Below, piece by piece: positions 35,713 to 46,489 of a stretch of 64,000 nucleotides of DNA. The number at the start of each line of letters is the position of its first letter. Position 1 is the stretch's first letter. A program made the position numbers and the translations under genes. Below the pieces are notes generated by a model that did no database searches, was not told the DNA's origin, and saw nothing but the letters and a program-made list of their open reading frames with translations. This DNA comes from Ophiosphaerella korrae (Eukaryota; Ascomycota; Dothideomycetes; Pleosporales; Phaeosphaeriaceae): positions 1-64,000 of the forward strand of contig JALNQF010000087.1 of the NCBI GenBank assembly GCA_028456385.1, given 5' to 3'.

Positions 35713-37063
35713 CAGTACTAGGCCATAAGTTTGGAATATTTTCGCACGGGCCGCCCAACACGAGATCAACACCTTATCGTTTACAGCTACCCACCACCTA
35801 AAATTATATAGAAACTCGGCCTTTTTTTTATATATTTAAAGATAATTAAATTAGTATTTAGTCTACTAGCCTCGCGCGCACCTACAGGCTTGAATTCTTC
35901 TTAGTATACTCATAATAAGTTTGCGTATAAGCGCACCTAGTATACGCTGCTAGCACTCCTTTAACGCGCTACAAAAGCCCTCCTACTCCTCTTTAGCTTG
36001 TAAGAAGTTATTATATTGTAGATAGTGCTTATACATTATCTTTTTAAGATGCTACTAGAGGTGCTTAATAGGGTTAAGGTTAGGTAAGTAGGGTAGCTAA
36101 GTTATAGGTATAATGTAGTATTAAGCTATCTATCTTATCGTTGCGCGTAAGGTATATATACGCGCATTATCCTACATAAAAAGCTAAGACTACTACTAGT
36201 TAGGTAGTAGGCCTCTATAAAGAGCTTTAATATAACTTTAGCTTAAGTAGCTACATCGTTGTACATTCTTATCTCTCTCTATAATAATAAGTAGACTACA
36301 GCGTAGTCTACCTCGTTTATCTAGCTATATACACACCTATACTATCTACGCTAGGCGCTTATAGCCCTTAACCTTAGTAATTATCTCTAGCTTCTATTTC
36401 TCCTATGTAAACTAAAAGCACTACTCGTAGTTGTAGCTAGAGCCCTTCTAAAGAGAGCACTTATCTAAGAATTTAAGCGTACGCGAGTGCTACTAAAAGT
36501 AACAGTACTATTAGCAGAACTGCTAGCGCTTTTAAGCATAGATAGGCTTTAGTTTTAGTCGCTTTTTATAGCAGTAATTAGTAAGGCTAACACTCTTAAG
36601 GTGTCTATATAATGTTGTACGACTAGGTAGCTTTAAAGGCGTCCTATCTGTATTTATAAACACTCTAGCTTTAGCAAGCTCTAAGTACTCTAGCTTTGGC
36701 TACGCGCGAGCCTTGCGATAGATAAGCTTCTTCTAACGTAGTAATAGTATAAGTAAACAGCTACTACGAGGTTTATCTTTTGCGCTGCCTGTTTTGTGCT
36801 ATTTCTTTATAATCTTGCTTACAGCTAACTGTGTACACCTAAAAAAACTCTGCAGCTTTGCTCTGCGCTGCACCTGCCAATACTATCCCGATGATATGGT
36901 CGCGTGTTTCCTGACGAATATTTGGCTTTCTGCGAGCATTTCCATCTATCTCTCGTCCAAATCGGCGTTGTGTAGCCATAGTTGTGGTGGGTTGAAGTTG
37001 AGATCACCTTTGGAGTTGCATTGTGGGGTGGGCTTGGCATTCCAAACTTTTGAAACGTGACTG
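35713..37063 (-). mobile_element. Tc1/mariner element, 1.35 kb, heavily RIP-mutated copy
   Basis: The ends (CAGTACTAGGCCATAAGTTT left; reverse complement of ...CCAAACTTTTGAAACGTGACTG right) are flanked by TA. The whole length aligns with the copy at 61194-62542, but here CpA is converted to TpA throughout except for the last 250 bp. The minus-strand transposase (HTH then DDE_3) is full of stops. It lies only about 120 bp upstream of the HET gene ATG at 37182. Confidence 0.9.
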
Positions 37064-37181
37064 TAGGATACGTGCACTCAGCTCCTCGCTGAGCAGGGCT
37101 TCTTCGCGAAGCAGTCGACACCACGCCCAAGCTTTCCATTCTCCTTGAAATTCACTAGCTTGCTTGCGTTCAGCTAGATCA

Positions 37182-39521
37182 ATGCCAGTCTACCCAACCG
37201 TCAAGATAGGCGAGTCAGATAGGCTGGCCTTCATGAGCGAGGCGCAATCACGAAGGCGGACTCGGGACCCAGCTAGTCAGAGCGAAGAAGACGTGGGCCA
37301 GGAGGTGTCAGCATCGACGGATTTGCCAGTTAATACCTCAGCGAAGGCTACCGTTGAGGAGGCTACAACTAGCTCTACAATAGAAAATGATGGGATATTG
37401 ATGCCCTTCGACTTACCTGAGCGGAAATGTCAGGCTCAACATGGCACACTCTCGTTCGGCACGCTGTGCTGTGCCTGCAAGCCTGTGGATTTTGATGCTC
37501 TTCTCGCACCTGCTGAAAGAGATGTAGTGGGTGAACTGCGCAGAGGCATTCAACTCGGCACGCTTCCACAAATCCGCGACTGTAGTTGCCATTGTCCGTT
37601 TTGTAAGTTCATTGTCGATCAAGTTCCACAGGTCATCGGCCCGGAGGCTATTCAGCCAAAGGCTCCTAACTACAAGGAGCACTACGATGATAAGGACTTC
37701 TACAAGTCGGATGATCACTGGAAGTACCCGACTCGCATTCCAGAGCCGGATGAGATGATTATCAGCTTGAGGCCCTTCCGCGGGGACTTGGAACGGTTGC
37801 AGGACCTACCGATGATGAAGTGGGATCAATATCTCAAACAGCCTTGTGCTCCTTGGCTTCAAATTCTCGTTCACAGTGGCGGGGAGGGATTCAGGACTCC
37901 GAATCAAGGGATGGCCATCACGTGTGACACACAGCTTGTGCCATATGTAGAGGGATTTATGAGGCAGCCACTGTCCGGGCGACTAATTCCTCCGCAAATA
38001 CGGCATTTCGAACTAAGATGTCATCTTGATAATTGCTTGGACAACCACGAAGAGTGCTCCTTGCGTGAGCTCAAACCCAGTACGGTTGAGGAACATTTCT
38101 GGTTGATAGACACCATCAAGAGGATGGTTGTACCTGGGGGGGAGAATACGGAATATGCAGCTCTTAGCTACGTTTGGGGAGGGAGTCGAGCTAATTACAT
38201 ACATTTCAAAAAGCTTGCTTCGAGAAACACTGGAATATGGTCCACAATCAATAGGCTCGTCGCTGGGAATGGTACGCCTAGAGCGAAACTCCCTGAAAAC
38301 CTACCTGCCACAATCTCAGATGCCATTAATTTTTGCCGTGGGATCGGAATTCGATTTCTTTGGATTGACTCTATCTGCATCGATCAGGAGAGTCAAGAGA
38401 TGAAAGACTATCTCGTCCCAAAAATGGATAGCATTTACCTGAGAGCCATCGTTACTATCATTGCGGCTGCGGGAGACGATGCGAATGCTGGTCTACCCGG
38501 AGTTCGTCCAGGAACACGAAGCGACAACCGGGGCATTATAAGTATCCAAGGGCGGAAATTCATAACAGCTCATGCAACTGCAAAAGAGGTAATTGCGAAG
38601 ACAACTTGGTGGAAAAGAGCTTGGACATTTCAAGAAGGCTGGCTCTCTCCTCGATGCTTTATATTCACTCCCCACGAAGTTTTTTTCTGCTGCACGGGAT
38701 CCACAAATCGAGAGTCGTTGCATTCCCACAGCCCAAAAGTTCAGAACGGACTCGCGAACCGACTTTTCATGACTCATGAAATCGGCTTTCCAACCGGCAT
38801 AGCTCAGATCAGTCAAGAAAGCCGCATCTCAAGCCTTTTCACCGGCATTATGAGGCTGTACAACAAACGTCAACTCACTTTCGAAGATGATAGGATCAAA
38901 GCTATCCAAGGCTGTCTCAACATCATCACACGGCATTGTAACATTCCCTGCTGGCACGGTATGCCGATGCAGTACGATGCTATTGGTGGCGCGCTGATGT
39001 GGAGGCATATGGAGTCATCAAAACGCAGGAACTTCCAATTCCCTAGCTACGCTTGGGCGAGTTGGAATAGCGAGCCTGTGTATTTTCGCGAGATCAACGT
39101 TTTCTACAATGACTTTGCGAAAATTGAGGAAATTGAATCCCACCCTAGTCTCCCTAGCCTTTCATCAGGTTGCCCACCACTGTCAATTACAGGACTAGTT
39201 GCTGAACTATACATTAAACCCTTGTCCGGAGATGAATGGTGTTTAGACGAGCATATGCATTCAAGCGTGGCACCAGGTGAATTTGGCAAATGTTATCCCG
39301 GTGAACTTCTTTCAGCAGAAGAGTTTCAACGCATCAGCAATGGCCCAAGCGAGTTCTTAGGCATAGCTAAAGGTATCCATTGGCTCAGCAGACAATATTT
39401 GATTATGGCGTTGATGATTGAAAGGAAGGAAGGGTATGTGGTTAGGAGGACAATTATCTGTCTTCCTATGGACGAGTGGATGAGATCGAAGCAAAAGTGG
39501 GAGAAATTAATATTACTCTAG
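37182..39521 (+). CDS. HET-domain protein, long form
   Basis: Open frame of 779 residues from ATG 37182 (an extra 6 codons upstream lack an ATG). The N-terminal 300 residues include a Cys-rich patch (GTLCCACKP, CSCHCPFCKF) that may bind metal. The HET domain follows: YAALSYVWGGS, ISDAINFCRGIGIRFLWIDS, ICIDQESQEMKDYLVPKMDS, VTIIAAAGDDANAGLPG and KRAWTFQEGWLSPRCFIFT. This is the typical full-length HET protein in which the domain sits mid-protein. The likely role is non-self recognition with cell death as output; specificity is unknown. The frame is complete despite the RIP-mutated Tc1 copy immediately upstream, so RIP leakage did not reach it. Confidence 0.93.
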   Translation: MPVYPTVKIGESDRLAFMSEAQSRRRTRDPASQSEEDVGQEVSASTDLPVNTSAKATVEEATTSSTIENDGILMPFDLPERKCQAQHGTLSFGTLCCACKPVDFDALLAPAERDVVGELRRGIQLGTLPQIRDCSCHCPFCKFIVDQVPQVIGPEAIQPKAPNYKEHYDDKDFYKSDDHWKYPTRIPEPDEMIISLRPFRGDLERLQDLPMMKWDQYLKQPCAPWLQILVHSGGEGFRTPNQGMAITCDTQLVPYVEGFMRQPLSGRLIPPQIRHFELRCHLDNCLDNHEECSLRELKPSTVEEHFWLIDTIKRMVVPGGENTEYAALSYVWGGSRANYIHFKKLASRNTGIWSTINRLVAGNGTPRAKLPENLPATISDAINFCRGIGIRFLWIDSICIDQESQEMKDYLVPKMDSIYLRAIVTIIAAAGDDANAGLPGVRPGTRSDNRGIISIQGRKFITAHATAKEVIAKTTWWKRAWTFQEGWLSPRCFIFTPHEVFFCCTGSTNRESLHSHSPKVQNGLANRLFMTHEIGFPTGIAQISQESRISSLFTGIMRLYNKRQLTFEDDRIKAIQGCLNIITRHCNIPCWHGMPMQYDAIGGALMWRHMESSKRRNFQFPSYAWASWNSEPVYFREINVFYNDFAKIEEIESHPSLPSLSSGCPPLSITGLVAELYIKPLSGDEWCLDEHMHSSVAPGEFGKCYPGELLSAEEFQRISNGPSEFLGIAKGIHWLSRQYLIMALMIERKEGYVVRRTIICLPMDEWMRSKQKWEKLILL

Positions 39522-41000
39522 AAATGATAATAGACAAATGGGCCAAAATTCAAGCCCGGATCATTCTCAATAATCCTGGCTCCAATAAGCAAAAGTAACT
39601 CCGTTGAGAACAAATCAGAGTGTAAACCCCGAAACCGATTCTGCTTGCGACCGCAAACACAGGAAATTGCGAACCTCTGATGAAGAAGCTTGCTATTATA
39701 AAGACAATGCTTGCTTGACCATGTGATCTCTCATGTACTAACAGAACCCAGACACAGCCCCAGGCCTTGGAAGCCATAAGTTGACACTATGAGTAGCACC
39801 GAGAAAATTACGCCATGATAGTGATATAAGCATTCCACATGGGGTTTCATGCTAGCTATATATGGAAGTTGCTCGCTGGGGAAGTACCGACCGGGGTGGC
39901 GATCGCGCATGAATTCGAGCGCTACGCCGAATAGAACGTTTGGATTGACTTCATAGCCTTGCTAAAGGCTTCCTAGGCTAATATAAGTTTATTCATGAGT
40001 ATAAGAATATAGTACGGCTCGACAAAGACTATGTAAAGTGATAGCATTATTCGTCTCTTTTAAACAGGGTCTCTGCGGATCAGCGCGCGTGCGAGAACAA
40101 CAATGAAATTATTGTACGGAGAGGTCTTTACATCTGCAGAAGAGGCTATAAGACACGGCCCACGTATAGGACTAGCGGAGTAATATTGCATGCGCAGAAA
40201 TACAGTCTGTCAAAGTCCAAGTATTTTTATTTCTTGCGGCTTAGCGAGATTTGTGTGAATGGACATTGCATTTGCCTATAATGAAATAACTACTGTAGCG
40301 CAACACAACTTAGGTACTGTTAATCTCCAAGCTATGCTCAATTTTACGCATTTTCCTATCAAGTATATATTTTATTTATCTCTTGATATTGGTAGCTCTA
40401 CCTACACAAATTCTCTCGAGTAGATACACGTTTTCCTGACCTATAGAGGGCATATCTTTTTCGTGAAAATTCGCCCTTCCTAAATGCGATTACCCGGGTG
40501 CTGTCAAGCTCACACAGGCAAATAGTAAAAGTTGTTGCTATCCTTGTAGATCATAGTTGGCAACGAGGTCACAGAACATACTAAGGTACGGGCAGTATAC
40601 AAGCAAGGTAGAGACGTTGTGAGGTTAGATGAAACTTCAACAACCAACCAATTGATGTTTTCAGCGTACTTGCCCTAACCACGAGTTCGCATAGCTATAC
40701 TTGTAAGCAATTTAATAAGAAATTGTTACCAATTTTAACTCATTGCTTTGCTAGATATTTGATATAGTAGTACTTCGTATGAAAATGTTCACCATATAAT
40801 ATTACAGAAGTCAAAGACCCTCGCTATCAATAGATAAATAGCTTCCAATATAACAAAATCGCTTACGCCATAAGAATAGAGTTTGTACCTAACCTCGGGT
40901 AAATGCAAAACTCTTAACCCTTCTACTTACACGTCCCAATCTTTGATACACAACTAGGCACTATCTATAACAACATGTCAGATATGCATGTTCTAAGTTC
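39522..41000. other. 1.5-kb intergenic region containing the second 148-bp repeat
   Basis: Apart from the repeat at 40271-40418, I see only moderately AT-rich sequence without a supported gene. Confidence 0.45.
40271..40418 (+). repeat. 148-bp repeat, copy 2
   Basis: Direct copy of 35442-35589 without indels, but here no 2EXR-like coding sequence precedes it. It is probably the remaining 3' flank of a lost paralogue. Confidence 0.75.
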
Positions 41001-41769
41001 ACGCAAGATATGGGTGCCTCTCGGTATTACTTCAAAAAGCTCAGTTTACTTTAAGAAGTCCGCCCACTAAGCTTGACTGTAGAGAACAACCCTGACGTGA
41101 TGAACAACCTCGCCCATCGTCTCGGCCTCTCAAAGAAGCTTGCTTTCCAAGATATATATTCCTTAACTGAGCCATCGCTTCTCGCCCTGGTTCCTCGCCC
41201 TGTCCATGCACTGCTTTTCCTCTTCCCCGTGACCGAAACAACGAAGAAATACTTTGAGGAGGAGCAAGCGGCCCAGCAGGAATACACAGGCTGTGGCCCA
41301 GACGAACCTGTGATTTTGTATAAGCAGGCTATTGGTCACGCCTGTGGTCTCATAGGCCTACTCCATTGTCTCTCCAATGGCGAAGCCGTGAACCATATCA
41401 CGCCAGGTAGTGACTTGGATAAGCTGGTCCGAGATGCCATCCCGTTGAAGACGTAAGAACGGGCAGATCTGCTATATAACTCTGAGGCATTAGAGAAGGC
41501 GCACCAAGGAAGCTGCAATGACTGGTGATTCTCGGGCGCCGGGAACTGACGAATATGTAGGGTACGGATTCACCGCATTTGTAAAGGGTAAAGACGGCTT
41601 GCTCTACGATCTCGAAGGCAGACGCAAGGGCCCGGTTATCAGAGGCGCCCTTGGCCCGGATGAAGATGTGTTCTGCCAAAAGGCTTTGGAGATGGGGCCG
41701 CTGATGCATATTAACAGAGAGGCGGCCAACGAGGGAAGATTCAGCATTATTGCTCTCACGGATAGTTGA
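41000..41769 (+). pseudogene. YUH1: Ubiquitin C-terminal hydrolase (UCH, peptidase C12; Yuh1-like), inactivated
   Basis: Family blocks are in order: VENNPDVMNNLAHRLGLS, DIYSLTEPSLLALVPRPVHA, LLFLFPVTET, the active-site IGHACGLIGLLHCL with the nucleophile Cys, DKLVRDAIPLK, ERADLLYNSEALEKAHQ and FVKGKDGLLYDLEGRRKGP. Lesions: a TAA (41455) inside the conserved block after AIPLKT, a one-base insertion near 41510, and no proper start codon in frame. Catalytic residues are also changed: the general-base His (family xHFxAF) is Gly in YGFTAF, and the Asp of LDGR is Glu. UCH enzymes free ubiquitin or Rub1 from small adducts and precursors. This copy cannot work, and the active-site changes suggest relaxed selection before the frame broke. 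Confidence 0.85.
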
Positions 41770-42473
41770 TTCTTGTTTGTCTGTCTTCTATTACCACGAA
41801 ATACAAACGCTATCAAGAGGTAGGGATGGCCAAGCGGTGTTTTCCATATTCCCGCAGAAAAGAACCCGGCAAAACTAGATTTCCTCACTTATCTAGATAC
41901 TTTATGTTCTCATGGACCTGAAACTGAAAGTTGTGCCAATTCCTGTAGTTAGATAAAAGCAACAGCTATCGCTGCGGTTAGAAAAAATGCCAGCATATCC
42001 TGAAATGCGATAGTTCTGTATTTCGAAGCTATAACAATGATTAGATTGAGTAACAGATGAAGGAAGCGTGCTTCCCATACAATTCCAGTTTATATAGGTA
42101 CATACAAAGGACTTGATAAACCAATAATTTCCGCAGTGGGCATGATTCTGCTACAGGTGGATAGATATTTGTGAGGCACAGCTGACTTAGAAACCTTCTG
42201 TGCCGCAGCTCACTCCAATGCACAGGTCACCCGCATACTTTGCAGTATAGTGTCTTATTTTTTATTTGTATATTATATCCTTTCTCTTCATCGTAGCCAA
42301 CAGGAAGCGTTGGTAGCATTGTAAAGTGGTTGATGCGCGGTAGCGAAATTCAGTACTTCATAAATTTCAGAACCTCATCGAGCTTTTGACCGTCTGTTTC
42401 GTCGACCTCAAGTATCTACTGCCTTCCAATTTTCCTTCCGAAAAAGCCAACAGTTTGGCCAACAATAAAACTC
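41770..42473. other. Intergenic region, no gene seen
   Basis: Moderately AT-rich sequence with no recognisable domain or repeat. Confidence 0.45.
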
Positions 42474-43436
42474 CTATCCAGTCTCGTCTTTGGTGCTGGA
42501 GTCGATGGTCTCAGACTTCCCAGTAAAAGTTGTCTGATGCCAGAACTCTCTCTGTAGTGCTTTCAGTCCGTATTCCTTCTCCAACCATCCCATATCCTCT
42601 TCGGTAGACGTAGGAATGCGAGGTGAGAATATATAATTGAAATCAGGGGATAACATTTCACCGCAAATCTGATCCAACGTCCAAATGCGTTTTCCACGGC
42701 ATTCGGTATCCTTAGAATAGACCAGCGAAATCATCAAGTCTTGATGGAACCTCAAAATCGTTCCATCTGCGCAGTCTTCTGTATTTACTCCGCCAACCTC
42801 ACTCAGTATGGCGCAGGTATTGCCGACTTTCTGCGATAGGGGCAGACCAAAGAGAGCACTGGGGACTGATATATCTTCTACATCAGAAGCACGCATTAAT
42901 TTAGGATAGTTCCACTCAGCGTCAGCCGTTTTCCGTAAGTCATAGCTTCTGAGTCGAAGGCATACCTTGACGGATGGGAACGTAGGCGAGAATGTTTCGA
43001 AAGCTTTTTGAATGTTTTCAAGGCACTGTACAGAATCCAATTTAGCGCCAGAACGTGTTTGATCATCGACGAGGTATCCCTTGATCAGTATCACGAGGTG
43101 CTTGGTGTGTCGAGAAACTAATGGAATAGAGTTGGTAACAATTTCCCGTTCCCAATAGCTTCGTTCATATGTAGGGCAGTCGGTTTCTCCATGTGTGGAG
43201 AATACAGTGGTCAAATTCTTGAAAATGGGTGATTCAAAGTACTCTGCTTTTAATTGTTGACAGATAAGAAGAACCTTAGTAATTGGGGATTTTTCAACAC
43301 TAATTGTTACTTCATCAACAATCACGCGTCTTTTGAGCATTCTTTTGTAACTATACCTTGGCTTATGAAGGTAGTCGTAGATATGATCTCGAATCTCTCG
43401 CGGTATTCCGAGTAAGGATGGCGAAGCAGGCATCAT
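42474..43436 (-). CDS. 2EXR/F-box-like protein, second family member
   Basis: Single exon of 320 residues. The N-terminus LLGIPREIRDHIYDYLHKPR is the same LPxEIRxxIYxYL motif as at 34565, and VLLICQQLKAEYFE matches its second block. The C-terminal end LKALQREFWHQTTFTGK matches the end of the partial protein at the right edge of the window (LKFWRETTFKG), as does ALFGLPLSQ (there SLFGLPKLQ). The three genes are therefore paralogues. Role unknown. The frame is intact. Confidence 0.78.
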   Translation of the reverse strand: MMPASPSLLGIPREIRDHIYDYLHKPRYSYKRMLKRRVIVDEVTISVEKSPITKVLLICQQLKAEYFESPIFKNLTTVFSTHGETDCPTYERSYWEREIVTNSIPLVSRHTKHLVILIKGYLVDDQTRSGAKLDSVQCLENIQKAFETFSPTFPSVKVCLRLRSYDLRKTADAEWNYPKLMRASDVEDISVPSALFGLPLSQKVGNTCAILSEVGGVNTEDCADGTILRFHQDLMISLVYSKDTECRGKRIWTLDQICGEMLSPDFNYIFSPRIPTSTEEDMGWLEKEYGLKALQREFWHQTTFTGKSETIDSSTKDETG

Positions 43437-43904
43437 GGCTGAGCAAACAGTTAGCTATAGCCGTGTGTGAGTCGGAGATTATCTAGCAAAATTCCCAAGA
43501 TCTTTTAAGAATGATCGTGTCAACTAGATAAGATGTTGAGAAAAGGGGTGAGGGACAGAAAGGTAGGAAAAATAAATGTAAGCGGGCGATAGATTGTATA
43601 AATGCACAGAGCAGAGCATTGTTCACGTAAAAAGAGGAGGCTAAAGGTAGAGCTTCTATAATATTTACGCTAATCCCGAATGAAATACAAACAACTAGAG
43701 ATAGCTGCTACCTCCTAGTTTTGTTAGTAACAACGTGCACTAGTACAAGTACCGTTGTGTCAGATTTGAAGGAGGTTATAGCAAGTTGATAAAAAGGCTT
43801 TTTCGTAACGGCCGTGTGAGGGCCTTGTTGGAGGTGGATACTGAGGCTTTCAGAAAAGCCTTATTTCAGATTGATCACCTATGACCTGATTGCATTTGGG
43901 TATG
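43437..43904. other. Intergenic region upstream of the 2EXR-like gene
   Basis: No gene recognised. It contains the promoter side of the minus-strand gene and ends at an LTR-like repeat. Confidence 0.4.
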
Positions 43905-44281
43905 AATTGAGTTGATTGATTGCTCTGTCTGTTCTCTATCTCTGCCTGCGCTCTATCATGTATCTACGCTGCAGCGGCCTCGGTTGGGTCTCTCGAGACG
44001 GCGGCGGGCCGGATCCTCAGCACTCCTTCTGTTGAGGTGCTGGTTTCTTTGTTGTATCAGTTGTGCTGACGTAGCCCATCTCCTAGCATGTGAGATCCTT
44101 TGTTTGATTCCTTTGTTCGTGAGGGTCGAGGCTGCGATCTTTCAGCTGCGGCGGGGTTGGCGGCTTGGCGATCGTCGCACTATTGCGCTGAGCCAACCAG
44201 ATCGCTGCACTAGCTCAACGAGCCAATCAACAGATTCCGGGTCGACCTGGAATCTGTTGCGCATCTCTGCGCTCATGAGGG
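43905..44281 (+). repeat. Solo LTR-like repeat, copy A
   Basis: About 375 bp (including GGGTCTCTCGAGACGGCGGC and GCTGCGGCGGGGTTGGCGGC) reappear inverted at 55035-55440, with roughly 85-90% identity and small indels. Copy B adjoins degraded retroelement-like coding sequence, so this looks like a solo LTR. Terminal TG...CA ends were not established. Confidence 0.7.
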
Positions 44282-44636
44282 CTTTCGGAAGGTAGATCTA
44301 AGCAGTGCAATATGATCACGATTGATCGAATTTCCTGCGCGATGTATGACATCTTTGCCTCTAGAGCTCTAATTACTAATTACTCGGATACCTTCTATGC
44401 ATAAGCGTTGCAAGTGCCACAGGGCTCTTGGTGCGCATAGGCTAAAGCACAACCCAAGTTGCTGTCCAACACGATGTTTTTGTGTAATCCAAGTGTGCGC
44501 AGTCAAAGACTCCGCAGGGCTGGTGTGTGAAAAGAAGCACATAGGCGGGGTGATAGAATGGCCACCAAATGATGTAGGGCACGAATGTGTTCATTCAAAG
44601 CATAAATGAGCCACTGCTATGTTACAAGCAATCTAG
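44282..44636. other. Intergenic region downstream of the CYTH gene
   Basis: No gene or RNA recognised; a 70-codon frame at 44397-44609 has no features. Confidence 0.4.
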
Positions 44637-45269
44637 CTAGGAAGCGTTCCGCTCAAAATATGCCGTCAACTTTCCTTTCGGTATTCCGGGGCAGAACGCC
44701 CACGCGTATCTTTCCATAAACCTAACAATCCTCTTGTCCATTTGTTGCATGGCTTCTTGCTTCTCTTGTTCAAGGCACACTCCTGTTGTAGCCGAAGGGC
44801 TAACCCGTTGCTGTAACTCGACTTCGCCAATAGTGTGACCAAAATCTGTGGTGTCTAGCACGATCTGAAACTCATCATCGGCTATCCAGGCTTTCCTTGT
44901 GGTGACATAGTTCGCCATTTTTTCTAGGCCAAATTGCTCGTGCTCCAAGCTTGGACCGCCGGTAATTTCTTTTATGTATCGTGAGATATCGCGAGGTTCA
45001 TAGACCTCCTCAAATCTCGAGTTGATGAAATCACCGCCCTTTCTTATCTTTGCCCCCCAACGTCCATTCCGCTGCCTCACCCAGACACCTGCAGAAGAGA
45101 GACGATTCAATCGATCGTAGTATACGTCGTGTATAGTCCGCTGGCCGAGGGAACGAAGGCTTCGAAAGGAGGGTCGTCCTTGATGTGCGGTCAATTCTTG
45201 CACCGCGAGGGAGTGAAACTTCCGCTCCACTTCTAGGATGCAGGATAGCGCTGGTGAAGGTCGGGCCAT
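44637..45269 (-). CDS. CYTH-domain thiamine-triphosphatase-like phosphohydrolase
   Basis: An uninterrupted frame of 210 residues from the ATG at 45269. The CYTH signature ExExK is present as EVERK near residue 14. Further beta-strand motifs follow: TIHDVYYDR, VWVRQRNGRWGAKIRKGG, FEEVYE, FQIVLDTTDFGHTIGEVELQ (the ExE near the end of the barrel). These acidic and basic residues line the tunnel that binds triphosphate and Mg2+. The closest known type is eukaryotic ThTPase, which hydrolyses thiamine triphosphate or tripolyphosphate. A possible 5' exon joins through an intron 45376-45281 (GTAAGT...ATAG), perhaps untranslated. The neighbours are a UMP-CMP-kinase-like gene and a viperin-like fragment. 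A triphosphatase acting on modified nucleotides would fit, but that is speculation. Confidence 0.85.
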   Translation of the reverse strand: MARPSPALSCILEVERKFHSLAVQELTAHQGRPSFRSLRSLGQRTIHDVYYDRLNRLSSAGVWVRQRNGRWGAKIRKGGDFINSRFEEVYEPRDISRYIKEITGGPSLEHEQFGLEKMANYVTTRKAWIADDEFQIVLDTTDFGHTIGEVELQQRVSPSATTGVCLEQEKQEAMQQMDKRIVRFMERYAWAFCPGIPKGKLTAYFERNAS

Positions 45270-45538
45270 TGGTGTAAGCCCTATCAACAAACAAGAATAA
45301 TATGGATATTAGCCGTAGACGTCCGCTAGCTCACAAGCGCAAAATCAAAAAGTGGAGCCATGTGACGGCGACTTACCCCAAGCAGCAGGCAAAGCTGACT
45401 CATCACAGTTTACAGTTTGTGCAGCGTCTGAAGCTCCACAGCCAATAGGAGCTTATTCCCGAGCTGGCAGGGATATCTCCGTCACGCGAGCATCAAAACA
45501 CCAGGTTTCATGGAGGAAAATCCAGTGCGGCATTCTTT

Positions 45539-46303
45539 TCAAAGACATGCACATGATCCAATTACGAAAGCGCGTTTCGTCCAACCCCCTCCATTTACTC
45601 CAGAGCACCTAAGGCTGAAGTGCTCATGTTGTTCCGACAACGACCTCCATGCGGCTGTATCCTCCAAGGTGCTCATAAGTCTTTGAAAAGATATCTCAGT
45701 TTCTCCACTGGTATCAATCTGCTTGATCGTTAGAACGCAATCCAGTGTGACAATCCGCTGTACAAACCTCAAGGAGTATGCCCCCTCTTAGATAATGTTC
45801 CACTATTTCTGGGTTCAATTTCTCAAACTCCTGAAACCTTTTGGTGAACATGTCCTGGTCGTCTGTCTCTCTACCAGCAGGACTAGCATCGGGCTCCCAA
45901 GCTGTGGTATGTTAGTTTTGCACAGTTTCCGTCAAGGAAAACATACCACCTCCTCAACATACGTAGCTTGATCTAATCTCCCTGGAAACCCATCTATGAG
46001 AACCACCATTGAACCACTTCGCCTCTCGCAATCGACTTGGTCTTTCAAAATGGGGCCAGTGTCTCAACAGGTACGAGCTGTCCACTCTGCATGCAGTCCA
46101 TGAACTCCGAGTCGGTATTTGCTAGTGAAATAAGCCTCCTCATCGTGTTGCCTACAGAAAAATGAGCAAAGCCATGATCTTCGCACAGCTTCTTGCATAG
46201 AGTGCCCTTCCCGGATCCTGGAGCACCTCTAGTTAGTATGGAATCAATGCCATGGAAAAGTCGTACCGATTATAAAGATGATTGCTTTGACTGCAGAGTC
46301 CAT
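45539..46303 (-). pseudogene. UMP-CMP kinase-like nucleoside monophosphate kinase, one frameshift
   Basis: Four exons are readable: 46303-46267, 46226-45947, 45893-45768 and 45721-45539, with short introns (GTACGA, GTATGT, GTTTGT donors; CTAAC branches). The P-loop GAPGSGKGTLCKKL follows MDSAVKAIIFII. Then come GFAHFSVGNTMRRL, SGQLVPVETLAP, VVLIDGFPGRLDQATYVEE (family DGFPR; here Gly precedes the Arg) and FTKRFQEFEKLNPEIVEHYL. One base is missing in the G/C run near 46053, changing the frame between LAP and ILKDQVD; no intron can explain it. If that base is an assembly error, the gene is intact. Such kinases phosphorylate UMP/CMP. The start lies about 200 bp from the divergent viperin-like gene, so both may share a promoter. 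Confidence 0.75.
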
Positions 46304-46489
46304 GGAGCGTAGATGACTGAGAATTCTCAACTTCTACAGATACCAATATTTAACAACACATCGGAGCGCGGTTCGTGTAACTTCATACGTCAGCAACCTG
46401 GCCTCCACCCCTCAGCTACTGGTAACACCATGGTAAAGTTCTTTCCACCGCCTCATTAACAAATCATCTAAATACTTAGCGATGGTTTT
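46304..46489. promoter_or_regulatory. Probable bidirectional promoter between kinase and viperin-like genes
   Basis: The kinase-like gene starts at 46303 on the minus strand and the viperin-like frame opens near 46490 on the plus strand. The roughly 190 bp between them holds no coding signal. Head-to-head spacing of this size often means shared control; no motif proves it here. Confidence 0.4.

Noticed and set aside
45395..45470. Plus-strand EAPQPIGAYSRAG looked like the start of a RidA/YjgF protein.
   Set aside because: The similarity ends after about a dozen residues, the expected next blocks are absent, and the stretch overlaps a likely 5' exon or UTR of the CYTH gene on the other strand.
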